From Sphaerochaetaceae bacterium (GTDB lineage Bacteria; Spirochaetota; Spirochaetia; Sphaerochaetales; Sphaerochaetaceae): a stretch of 64,000 nucleotides of DNA. Location of the stretch: contig JAKSPE010000010.1 of NCBI GenBank assembly GCA_024405015.1, positions 1 through 64,000 on the forward strand, read 5' to 3'. The notes beneath the pieces were generated by a model. It made no database searches. It saw only the letters and a program-made list of their open reading frames with translations, and was not told the origin of the DNA. Positions 16,579-24,117 of the stretch are shown piece by piece. The position numbers and the translations under genes were made by a program. Within the stretch, counting starts at the first letter, position 1; every line of letters starts with the position of its first letter.

Positions 16579-17082
16579 ATGGGTGGGTTTACAATCAGAC
16601 ATGCAGAACCGAGGGATCTTGAGAGAATCCTACAGATCTATGAATATGCAAGGGCCTTTATGACGGCACATGGCAACGAGCGCCAGTGGGCTCGCCGTGG
16701 ATGGCCACCAGAGAGCGTTGTACGCAATGATATTGCGCAGAAGCTCAACTATGTGGTGGAACATGAAAACGTCGTTGTTGGGGTTTTTGTGTACCTGCAG
16801 GGCGAGGATATCGATCCGACCTATCGCAGAATCGACGATGGCGCTTGGATTGGAAGCGGCGAGTACGGGGTGATTCACCGTATCGCATCCTCCGGTGATG
16901 TGAAGGGTGTGGGGCGTTTTGTGATGGATTGGGCCTATTCCCAGTGTCCACACCTCAGGGTCGATACCCATGCGGACAACACCGTCATGCAGAACCTTCT
17001 TCTGTCATGCGGTTTCAAACGCTGTGGCATCATCTATGTGCAAGAGGACACCGACCCGAGAATCGCATTCGAGAAAGTGTAA
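16579..17082 (+). CDS. GNAT-family N-acetyltransferase
   Basis: 167-residue protein with GNAT organisation: a first strand and helix (IRHAEPRDLERILQIYEYAR), a central antiparallel sheet, an acetyl-CoA-loop-like GVGRFVMDW near residue 114, and C-terminal VDTHADNTVMQNLLLSCGFKRCG, a typical motif B for small-molecule acetyltransferases. GAAAGGA precedes ATG 16579. It lies 23 bp after the phosphatase-like gene and ends at a bidirectional terminator. The substrate is unknown. Confidence 0.82.
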   Translation: MGGFTIRHAEPRDLERILQIYEYARAFMTAHGNERQWARRGWPPESVVRNDIAQKLNYVVEHENVVVGVFVYLQGEDIDPTYRRIDDGAWIGSGEYGVIHRIASSGDVKGVGRFVMDWAYSQCPHLRVDTHADNTVMQNLLLSCGFKRCGIIYVQEDTDPRIAFEKV

Positions 17083-17098
17083 GTGCTACAAAAATTGA

Positions 17099-17131
17099 CG
17101 AGGCTGTGAGTTCAATGGATTCACAGCCTCG
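17099..17131. terminator. Bidirectional terminator between convergent genes
   Basis: CGAGGCTGTGA (17099-17109) and TCACAGCCTCG (17121-17131) form an 11-bp perfect stem. The minus-strand exit reads TCAATTTTTG and the plus-strand exit ATTCGTTTTG, so both the GNAT operon and the glycosyltransferase operon can end here. Confidence 0.85.
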
Positions 17132-17143
17132 ATTCGTTTTGTC

Positions 17144-18916
17144 TCAGTCCAGCTGAGGAACGGTGATGTAGGAGAGCTCTGTCTGGTACTCTCTCTCGTA
17201 GACCTCTTTCCAGACTTCGAAGTTTCTCTGCTTGAGGTCCTCGATTCGATCGCGGTAGCCCAGCTCTGCATTCGGATAGATCGGCTTTTCGATGTGGATG
17301 GTGTATTCCTGAATCGGGAAGCCTGCCTCATCGATGTACTCGGAGTCCTTCATGGTGATGAAGCATGGGAGAACCGGAACATTGGCCTTGCATGCGAATA
17401 CGTAGGCGCCCCTTTTCAGAGGTTTTGGCTTTCGGTAGTTCCACCACATGCTCTGCTCTGGATACACGAGAACAAAGTGTCCGTCCTTCAGAAGCTTGAC
17501 TGCAGCCTCCTGGAACTTTTTCATCGTCTCAAGGTTGGAGGACAGTGGCAGGGTGTTGCAGTTGCGCATCAGAAAACCGTAGAAGCCTGGGAAGTTGGTG
17601 TAGTTTCCTTCGCGGATGACACGGTAGAACTTTCTGCGTGGCTGGTCTGCTGCCTCATAGGCAAGCTGGATGGCAAAGCTGTCAAAGGCATTGAAATGGT
17701 TGCAGGTCACAAGGGCACCTTCCTGCATGTTCTTGAAATTCTCAAGACCCTTGATGTCCTTGATGATCAGCTGCTTGTCCTTGACCAGTCGGTCCACCAG
17801 CTTGTGTGCCATGCGGAAGGCCATTTTTGTCTTGATTCTTTCACGGATGGTATGGTTGAGGTAGTCAATGTCATCTGGCATCAGAACCGGTGCTGGTGGG
17901 TCGTCCTCGACATCCTTGTCAAAGATTCCTTCCTTCTCGTATGCTCGGATCTTCTGCAAGATGGCGATGCGGTCTGCAGCCTGTCTCTTTCGGATGACGT
18001 TCAGGTAAGTGTCGTCCTTGTTCGTCTCCTTGATGGCGAGGTTCAGAAGGTTCTCGTAGCCCTTTTTGTCACGCTCACGCTGCTCGTCGGTGTAGGAGTG
18101 CAGGTCCTCGAGAATCGACTCGTAGACCCATGTCTTTTTGGCATAGCTGTAGAAGATGTCGGCAAACGGACAGCTTTCATAATGCCATGGCTTGTTGAAC
18201 ATGATGTAATGGATGACCTTTGCTTCCTCAATCGGGTAAGAAAGGGTTCCGAAGACTTCGGTGTTCCATCTCTGGTCAATGAAGAGGGTGTGGTCCTTGC
18301 AAAGCAGGTTCAGATAGTCCTCGTCCTGTGTGACGACACAGTCATAGACCTGCAGGATGTTGATGAATCGGTCAAGGACGTTTCGTTCTCGGAAGGCAAC
18401 ACAGTTGATCAGAAGAAGACCGGCATTGAAATACAGGTTGCGGTCAAGACCAAGGCACTTTTCGACGTAGGTGCCGTATTCATCGACCTGGACCATGGCC
18501 TGCTCATGGCAAGCGCCCAGGACGTAGTCGGCAATGTCAATGTCAAAGAGGTCTGCCACATCACCCTGAATGATGGTGTCGCTGTCGATGTAGATGGCCT
18601 TGTCGAACTCCGGATGCATGTCGGCGATGAAGAGTCTGTAGTAGGTGGTCTTTGAATAGTAGTCTCGAAGTGGGAACTTGTGCTCAATGGACTTGAGGTA
18701 GTCGGACACGTCCTCGAAACTGATCTCAAAGCCGTCCCTTTCCAGGGTTTTGACCTTTGCCTGGCTTTCCGGAAGGACATCGGAATGCAAGAAGTGGATC
18801 TTGTAAAGGACATCGTCCCTTTTGGCGTTCTCACGCATGGAGTAGAGGGAGACGATTCCGTATTTGAGAAAACGCTCATCAAGAGCAAAGAATACTGGTA
18901 CTATCTTTCTGTTCAT
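17144..18916 (-). CDS. Fused GT8 glycosyltransferase and PlsC-type acyltransferase
   Basis: 590-residue two-domain protein. Residues 1 to about 270 are a family 8 glycosyltransferase with the metal-binding DSD at 111-113 (IYIDSDTIIQGD), FNAGLLLINC and the C-terminal HYIMFNKPWHY. After a charged linker, residues from about 380 form a lysophosphatidate-acyltransferase-like domain with the HX4D motif NHFNAFD at 406-412 and YPEQSMWWNYRKPKPLKRGA, the PEG-type block. No membrane helix is obvious. The ATG overlaps the stop of the preceding GT8 gene (TAATG), indicating coupling. The likely role is sequential glycosylation and acylation of a lipid or envelope glycan; no precise product can be named. 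Confidence 0.85.
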   Translation of the reverse strand: MNRKIVPVFFALDERFLKYGIVSLYSMRENAKRDDVLYKIHFLHSDVLPESQAKVKTLERDGFEISFEDVSDYLKSIEHKFPLRDYYSKTTYYRLFIADMHPEFDKAIYIDSDTIIQGDVADLFDIDIADYVLGACHEQAMVQVDEYGTYVEKCLGLDRNLYFNAGLLLINCVAFRERNVLDRFINILQVYDCVVTQDEDYLNLLCKDHTLFIDQRWNTEVFGTLSYPIEEAKVIHYIMFNKPWHYESCPFADIFYSYAKKTWVYESILEDLHSYTDEQRERDKKGYENLLNLAIKETNKDDTYLNVIRKRQAADRIAILQKIRAYEKEGIFDKDVEDDPPAPVLMPDDIDYLNHTIRERIKTKMAFRMAHKLVDRLVKDKQLIIKDIKGLENFKNMQEGALVTCNHFNAFDSFAIQLAYEAADQPRRKFYRVIREGNYTNFPGFYGFLMRNCNTLPLSSNLETMKKFQEAAVKLLKDGHFVLVYPEQSMWWNYRKPKPLKRGAYVFACKANVPVLPCFITMKDSEYIDEAGFPIQEYTIHIEKPIYPNAELGYRDRIEDLKQRNFEVWKEVYEREYQTELSYITVPQLD

Positions 18917-19749
18917 TATCTGTTCCCCTTGTTGAATTCTGCTTTCAGTCTGCTGTACTCACTGAGAATGTCGTCAAACTGTGTGTAATGGAACACTTTG
19001 TGCATCTTCTCGACATGCCACTGCTTGATGTTGTCGGTGTGCGGGTATGGCAAGTAGAAGAGGCGCTTTGAGAAATGTCTGACGACGGTGTGCTTGTGCA
19101 GAAACTTCTGGTCGTTGAACCTCTGTGGAAGCAGTTTCTTTCTTGTGGTTGATCGGATCAGTGCGCTCTGGTCTGCGAAGGTGAGTTTCTTCTTGCAAAT
19201 CCATTCCCTTGCTTTCTGGAACAGACCTGTTTCACGACATCGCTTCATGTTGAAGAGAATCACACCTGCATTGATGTAGCGTGGGTTGATCAGATATTTT
19301 CCGTAATGGTCGTTTGCAGCTGCATATTCATAATCGGTTACGTCAATGTCGTACAGCAGATGGATATCACGGTTGAACATGATATCGGCATCCAGGTACA
19401 GAAGCTTGTCCGGCATGTCCGGTACAAGGTCTGCAAACAGTCGGATCAGGGTGTAAGGGGAGCAGTAGGCGCTCTCGTTCGGGCATCCTGAGAAATGCTT
19501 CATGTACAGGTCTGTGACATCATACTTTCTGACGCTGTTGTCTTTGTTGTAGACCTTGACGACCTTGTCGAAGAAGATGATCTGCTCTTCTGTGATAGGA
19601 ACGTAGTTCTCCTTCAGATGTGAGACATCCATGGTGAAAAGATGGAAGCTGAATGGCTCCTGGGAGTCTGTACGCTTGAGTATGGATAGGGCGGATGTCA
19701 TAAAGCCGTCAAACACGGCTTCGTTTCCGCAATAAAGGACGTTAACCAT
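18916..19749 (-). CDS. Family 8 glycosyltransferase
   Basis: 277-residue GT8 protein. The DXD motif is in LLYLDADIMFNRD, followed by the family block RYINAGVILFNMKRC. GT8 enzymes transfer galactose or glucose from UDP-sugars with retention, often onto lipid-linked acceptors. Its ATG overlaps the last 8 bases of the upstream acyltransferase gene, and its stop overlaps the ATG of the downstream fusion, so the three genes are translationally coupled. Acceptor and sugar are unknown. Confidence 0.88.
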   Translation of the reverse strand: MVNVLYCGNEAVFDGFMTSALSILKRTDSQEPFSFHLFTMDVSHLKENYVPITEEQIIFFDKVVKVYNKDNSVRKYDVTDLYMKHFSGCPNESAYCSPYTLIRLFADLVPDMPDKLLYLDADIMFNRDIHLLYDIDVTDYEYAAANDHYGKYLINPRYINAGVILFNMKRCRETGLFQKAREWICKKKLTFADQSALIRSTTRKKLLPQRFNDQKFLHKHTVVRHFSKRLFYLPYPHTDNIKQWHVEKMHKVFHYTQFDDILSEYSRLKAEFNKGNR

Positions 19750-20539
19750 TGGAATCTCCTTTGTCTGTTTCCTTCTTGATGTATTTCACGTATTCCACAT
19801 CCGAATGCTGGGACAGCTGTACCATCTGGTTGTACACGAGATCACGCAGCTGCTTTCGCTGCTCCTTTGCCGTCAGATTCTCATCCGGGAAGAAAGGCCC
19901 TTTGATGTAGGTCACAATCTGCGGTCTTCTGCCTTTGCCTCTGTCCTTGTAGGTGTTGACGAAGCAGAAGGTCGGTGCCTTCATCTGAACCGGATAGGCG
20001 AAAGACGTCTCTGCAAAAGGTCTGATGTGGGTGTAGTAAGGCCAGATATGGGCCTCTGGGTAGATGACTACCGGATTGCCACGTCGGATTCTTTTTTCAA
20101 TCGCATTTCGGAAGTTGCGGTAGGCGGACACGCCATCTGGAATCGGAAGTCCTCCAAGGGCAGGAACCATCTTGCCGAACACCGGAACATTCAGGTTGTT
20201 CGGATGGATGATGACATAGTTGAGCCTTGGATAGGTCAGACATGCCTGCATGAGGGCATCGCCCATAGGCTGGGTATGGTTTCCGAAAAGGAAGATTCCC
20301 TGCTTGCGATAAGGCTTGAGCAGGTCTGCACCGACCACCTTTCTGTGAAATACTAATTTTGTGTACAGGTAAGCGAAAGGGTACATGACGATTCTGTAAC
20401 AGAAGAACCTACGGACCTTCTTGCCAAAGGAGGAATCATCGTAGTCGTAGGATGCATCGATTGCCCTTGGTGTGGTTTTGAAGGTTGAGAATTCTTCGTT
20501 CAGTTCGTCTGTGTAATAGATTACCTGTTGTTCTTTCAT
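19742..20539 (-). CDS. PlsC-like 1-acylglycerol-3-phosphate acyltransferase family protein
   Basis: 265-residue acyltransferase. The substrate-site block VIYPEAHIWPYYTHIRPF is clear. The catalytic motif reads GNHTQPMGDAL, with five residues between His and Asp rather than the canonical four. A hydrophobic stretch near residue 45 (RIVMYPFAYLYTKLVF) may anchor it to the membrane. No Shine-Dalgarno precedes ATG 20539. It is first of three overlapping genes, with two GT8 proteins behind it, so a glycolipid or lipoglycan role is inferred. Confidence 0.82.
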   Translation of the reverse strand: MKEQQVIYYTDELNEEFSTFKTTPRAIDASYDYDDSSFGKKVRRFFCYRIVMYPFAYLYTKLVFHRKVVGADLLKPYRKQGIFLFGNHTQPMGDALMQACLTYPRLNYVIIHPNNLNVPVFGKMVPALGGLPIPDGVSAYRNFRNAIEKRIRRGNPVVIYPEAHIWPYYTHIRPFAETSFAYPVQMKAPTFCFVNTYKDRGKGRRPQIVTYIKGPFFPDENLTAKEQRKQLRDLVYNQMVQLSQHSDVEYVKYIKKETDKGDSNG

Positions 20540-20766
20540 TGCAAAGCAGTAATATCATATTTACTAAGGTATGAATATAGTAATGTGTTGCCATTTTCCG
20601 CCGTGGGTGGTTGTAACTAGGTGAAATCTGCGAAAAACGCAGCTGTATGCATGATTAAAGCGTGTTTTAGTGTATATTAACTATTTCAATTCCTGGGGTG
20701 TTTTCACTACAGAAAACGCATTTCCATTGTGCAAAATCTCCGATTTGCGGCCGTGGAAATCCTAGG

Positions 20767-21768
20767 TTACATTTCTCCTCGCAAGCTGATTTCCATTTGT
20801 CTGCAGATGGTATCGGTGTCGTAGTTCTTGCTGAAAAGGTAGTAGAGTTTTGCAACGGCAGCCTCTGTGGTCATGTCCTTTCCGCTTACCGCGCCAGCTG
20901 TCTTGAGGGCGTTGCTGGTCTCATAGGTTCCCAGATGGACGGTACCTTGTGGACACTGTGTACAGACTGTTACAACCGTACCGTTGTCAAATGCGGTCTT
21001 GATGATTGGAAGCAGATTCTTTGCGTTGCTAGGGATGTTTCCCGCTCCGAATGTCTCTATCACAACGCCTTTGAGGCTTTGGGTCATGATGCCGCGGAAC
21101 AGGTCGAACTGGATTCCCGGAAAGACCTTGATGACGCCGATTGGGATGTTCTTGAGGCTTTGGAAACGGAAATTGCTTTCTGGCTTCGGAAGCAGTGCAC
21201 TTTCATTGAAATTGATATCGATTCCAGCTTCGGCCAGCGGTGGATAGTTCGGGCTCTTGAATGCCATAAGACCATCTGCGGAGTATTTGATGGCTCTGTT
21301 TCCTCGCAGTAGTTCGCCACGGAAATAGATGCAGACTTCATTGACTTTCTGGCTGCCTGCGACCAGCAAGGCGGCAATCAGGTTGTCTTTTCCGTCACTG
21401 CGAATCTCGAAAATTGGAATCTGAGATCCAGTAATGATGACAGGCTTGTTCAGGTTCTCCAGCATGAAGGAGAGGGCAGATGCTGTGTATGCCATGGTGT
21501 CTGTGCCATGCAGAATGACAAAACCGTCATAGTTTTGGTAGTTGTCCGCCACAATCTGCCCGATGCTGTTCCAGTCTTCGACTGTCATGTTTGAGGAGTC
21601 CAGCAGTGGATCCATATCCACAATATCCCACTTCGGCATCTTGTCAGAGGACATTTCCGGCATCTTCATCAGCTGTGCATGGAATCTGTCCTGATTCGGC
21701 ACATAGCCGTTTTCAGTCAGTGTCATGCCGATGGTTCCGCCTGTGTATATGATCAATACTCTGCTCAT
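20767..21768 (-). CDS. ansA: Type I (cytoplasmic) L-asparaginase
   Basis: 333-residue asparaginase converting L-asparagine to aspartate and ammonia. Both active-site blocks are present: YTGGTIGM at residues 7-14, with the catalytic Thr, and HGTDTMAYTASALSFML near 95. No signal peptide is seen, consistent with the cytoplasmic class. ATG at 21768 is chosen because GAGGAGG lies upstream and the TGGTIG block then sits at the normal position; an upstream in-frame ATG would add 19 unlike residues. It stands alone and diverges from an SGNH lipoprotein gene. A 227-bp gap to the glycosyltransferase operon shows no gene. Confidence 0.93.
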   Translation of the reverse strand: MSRVLIIYTGGTIGMTLTENGYVPNQDRFHAQLMKMPEMSSDKMPKWDIVDMDPLLDSSNMTVEDWNSIGQIVADNYQNYDGFVILHGTDTMAYTASALSFMLENLNKPVIITGSQIPIFEIRSDGKDNLIAALLVAGSQKVNEVCIYFRGELLRGNRAIKYSADGLMAFKSPNYPPLAEAGIDINFNESALLPKPESNFRFQSLKNIPIGVIKVFPGIQFDLFRGIMTQSLKGVVIETFGAGNIPSNAKNLLPIIKTAFDNGTVVTVCTQCPQGTVHLGTYETSNALKTAGAVSGKDMTTEAAVAKLYYLFSKNYDTDTICRQMEISLRGEM

Positions 21769-21910
21769 GGGATCCTCCTCAGTTGTACAGTAAGTAAAAT
21801 ATGGGATTTTGCGGAAAAAGGCCATGTTTTCTTTTTATGATTTTAGCACTATTTTGTATCTGCATTTCCATGTCGCGATCAAGGGTTTGAGAGCGGATTT
21901 CCGTAGTTTG

Positions 21911-21919
21911 TGCTATAAT
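21911..21919 (+). promoter_or_regulatory. Extended -10 promoter of the SGNH lipoprotein gene
   Basis: A perfect TATAAT at 21914-21919 is preceded directly by TGC (extended -10 form). The best -35-like sequence, TTGAGA, is 21 bp upstream, too far for normal spacing, so the extended -10 probably carries recognition. Confidence 0.5.
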
Positions 21920-21938
21920 GCAGAAAAGGGATGATACG

Positions 21939-22631
21939 ATGAAGAAGAGAATTCTTTGCCGATTGATGGTTTTGACGTTTGCAGCTCTGCTGCTAGTATC
22001 CTGTGACGCGGATAGGCTGCCGAAGAAACTGCGCTATGCTGGTGACTACAGTTCTGTGAAGGTGTCATTTCTGGGCGATAGCATTACGCATGGCATCGAT
22101 GTTGAGCATCCCTATCCGGAGCTTGTGAAGGCACTTCTAGGCCTCCAGGACGCTGTGAATCTGGGAATCCCAGGTTCCACAGTCTCTAACCTTGCCGGCA
22201 AGTCCTTTTACCCTTATGTGGAGCGCTATGAAGCTATTGATGAGGACTCTGATATCGTTGTCATCCAGATACAGGGCAATGATGGAAGCTACAGGGTTCC
22301 GATTGGGGAGGACTCCGATGTTGGTACCGATACCTTTAAGGGGGCTTTGAACTATCTGATTCATGCAGTGCAAACCCGATGCCCTGACGCCTACATTTTT
22401 CTCATAGGCCCAAATCGGGTCGCCAGTGAGGCTGCCCTTGCTCCATATGCCAATGCCATTGCCGATGTGGCAAAGCAAAATAGCATTGATTATCTGAACC
22501 TGTTTTATGAAAGTGCCTCCTATGATTGGCGAAAGGATACTTCCGACGGCGTGCACCACACCCAGCGATATCTTTCCGAGGTTCTGGCTCCGAGAATTGC
22601 GAACTACATCATCGATCATTATCGCCGCTAG
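21939..22631 (+). CDS. SGNH/GDSL-type hydrolase, lipoprotein
   Basis: 230-residue predicted lipoprotein. The signal peptide (MKKRILCRLMVLTFAALLL) ends in the lipobox VSC, so the mature protein is lipid-anchored. SGNH blocks are all visible: FLGDSITHG (nucleophile Ser), LGIPGST (Gly), IQGND (Asn) and SDGVHH (Asp/His). Likely activity is esterase or acetyl-esterase on a carbohydrate or lipid. ATG at 21939 is preferred over the in-frame ATG at 21918 because AAAAGGG lies upstream of it and it begins a proper lipoprotein signal. Confidence 0.87.
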   Translation: MKKRILCRLMVLTFAALLLVSCDADRLPKKLRYAGDYSSVKVSFLGDSITHGIDVEHPYPELVKALLGLQDAVNLGIPGSTVSNLAGKSFYPYVERYEAIDEDSDIVVIQIQGNDGSYRVPIGEDSDVGTDTFKGALNYLIHAVQTRCPDAYIFLIGPNRVASEAALAPYANAIADVAKQNSIDYLNLFYESASYDWRKDTSDGVHHTQRYLSEVLAPRIANYIIDHYRR

Positions 22632-22714
22632 GTTGCATTTTTTTCCATTCACAAAATGGTTTCTGCAGTTCACTGGTATATGTAGGTGTGACTATCGCAG
22701 AATTACGTTTGACT

Positions 22715-23476
22715 ATGTCTGCTTATAAGCAGAGTTTGGAGGCTTTTGTCCTGGAACTTCAGGGAAAAGATCGAATTGAGGGAAGACTTGGGATAAAAGT
22801 CCAAAGCGGAACGGCCAGGTACTTCCACGTGGTGAATGGATTGCGTCTTTATCTTCCCAAATCTGAGATGAAGAAGATAACGGCTTTGGCCCAACAGGAT
22901 TATGAACTTGAGTTAATTAAGGCGTGCAAAGAAACCATTAGGATTCTTGAGCGGTGTCTTGATTTCTTATCGGGATGTAAGGATCCTGATGAGGTTTACA
23001 ACGAGCTTTCTCCTGCTATTAAGAAGCATGTGAAATGGGTCCGTTTCAAAAGAGTGAATAGCAACAAGTGGATGAATCGACATTATCCTTCTAGGCTCGG
23101 TTTTGGGAGGAATGAACCTGTTATCCATGCCAGAAACGGTCTGCGCGTGAGATCGAAGACGGAAGAAATCATCGTGAATCTGTTTCTGGATTATGGGATT
23201 CCGTTTCTGTATGAGTATCCGATGCTTGCCGATGGAGAACTCGTATTTCCGGATTTCAGGGTTTTGAATGTGAGAACCGGCAAGGAATACATCTATGAGC
23301 ACTTCGGTAGGATGGATGATCCGAGATATGTGGAGTCAAATATGATGCGTAAGCTTAGTCTGTACCAAAAGGAGGGGATTTTTATGGGTGACAAGCTTCT
23401 TGCAACTTTTGAGACTCTGAAAACTCCTATGGATGAGTTGTATTTGGTGGAATTCATCAAACATTTCTTTTTGTAA
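22715..23476 (+). CDS. PDDEXK-nuclease-like protein of unknown function
   Basis: 253-residue protein. The C-terminal half has the layout of a PDDEXK fold: a helical RSKTEEIIVNLFLDYGIPF lead-in, then FPDFRVL with the metal-binding Asp, and YIYEHFGRMDDPRY with the Glu of the E-x-K position, which is His-Phe-Gly-flanked here as in several phage and helicase-associated nucleases. A helical N-terminal region precedes it. No Shine-Dalgarno is evident; an in-frame GTG at 22688 is an alternative start. Neighbours give no functional clue, and a plain housekeeping role cannot be excluded. Confidence 0.6.
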   Translation: MSAYKQSLEAFVLELQGKDRIEGRLGIKVQSGTARYFHVVNGLRLYLPKSEMKKITALAQQDYELELIKACKETIRILERCLDFLSGCKDPDEVYNELSPAIKKHVKWVRFKRVNSNKWMNRHYPSRLGFGRNEPVIHARNGLRVRSKTEEIIVNLFLDYGIPFLYEYPMLADGELVFPDFRVLNVRTGKEYIYEHFGRMDDPRYVESNMMRKLSLYQKEGIFMGDKLLATFETLKTPMDELYLVEFIKHFFL

Positions 23477-23589
23477 TGAATCTTGTTTGCCATTTTTGCC
23501 GAAAATAGAGTCGATTGGGAGAAATTTTATTCCAAATGGGTTCTAAATGTTTGTTTTGGAACAAATGCCAGTTTGCTCATGTGTATAGG

Positions 23590-23865
23590 ATGTGCATAGC
23601 CTGATGGATACCCCTTTCAGGACGCAGCCAGCCAACATGCGCAGGGCTATCCTGCCCGCTTTGTGGCTACGGCTACTGGAATCCACAGGCTTTGCGACAA
23701 CCAATCCACAATCGCAGTTCCCGATTGTTCGGATGCGGTGTGATGTCTGTGCATTCCAGCCTCCAGAGGGCAAGCGGCCCCTAGGCCTGGCGAAGCCGTT
23801 CTGGATGGCGGCCGCAGGTGGCATGCATCAGACCTTATACGGCATAGGAACATGAGGGGAAGTAG
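23590..23865. other. Stem-rich non-coding island (possible structured RNA or repeat element)
   Basis: The 450-bp gap between the PDDEXK-like gene and tRNA-Leu is AT-rich at both ends but contains this distinctly GC-richer block. Five hairpins follow one another: 23600-23621 (CCTGA/TCAGG), 23641-23655 (GCAGG/CCTGC), 23662-23687 (TGTGG/CCACA), 23708-23728 (ACAATCG/CGATTGT, seven perfect pairs) and 23763-23804 (CCAGA/TCTGG). Open frames exist on both strands (for example 23592-23855) but lack ribosome sites and protein-like composition. Strand and function are unknown. Confidence 0.4.
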
Positions 23866-23900
23866 AAACAGATTTGATGGAACTTGTCGTGAAAATATAA

Positions 23901-23933
23901 AAGAAAAGGACCTAGTTTTTAACTAGGTCCTTT
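23901..23933 (-). terminator. Terminator abutting tRNA-Leu
   Basis: AAAGGACCTAGTT (23905-23917) and AACTAGGTCCTTT (23921-23933) form a perfect 13-bp stem with a TTT loop, followed on the minus strand by TTCTTTT. Its 5' arm begins at the tRNA discriminator base, so there is no trailer between the tRNA and the terminator. Confidence 0.92.
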
Positions 23934-24017
23934 GCGGACGACTGGACTTGAACCAGCACAAGATTTCTCCCACTAGCACCTCAAGCTAGCGTGTCTACCA
24001 AATTCCACCACATCCGC
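23933..24017 (-). tRNA. tRNA-Leu (GAG)
   Basis: 85-nt type II tRNA. Acceptor arms GCGGATG and CGTCCGC pair; the anticodon loop is CTTGAGG (anticodon GAG); a long variable arm (TGGGAGAAATCTTGTG) and the T loop GGTTCAAGTCC are present. The discriminator is A. CCA is not encoded. Confidence 0.96.
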
Positions 24018-24021
24018 AGTA

Positions 24022-24069
24022 GTTCGGTTGAACAATACCGAACATACACTTTATGGCAGATTTAGTCAA
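24022..24069 (-). promoter_or_regulatory. Promoter of tRNA-Leu
   Basis: On the minus strand TTGACT (24069-24064) and TATGTT (24046-24041) are separated by 17 bp, with transcription start near 24034. A perfect inverted repeat GTTCGGT/ACCGAAC (24022-24043) overlaps the -10 and ends 4 bases before the mature tRNA 5' end. Confidence 0.55.
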
Positions 24070-24117
24070 TACACTTTTTCAAGGTTAGTGAAAAATCCTC
24101 CAATCACTGTGCTGTCA

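Noticed and set aside
17294-18655. A 453-codon plus-strand frame over the GT8-acyltransferase fusion
   Set aside because: Shadow of the real gene; no protein family resemblance. Similar long antisense frames over pepF (24370-25665), tig and NhaC were rejected on the same ground.
23592-23855. An 87-codon frame in the stem-rich island
   Set aside because: No ribosome site, no plausible domain, and an equally long frame exists on the other strand; the hairpins explain the block better.
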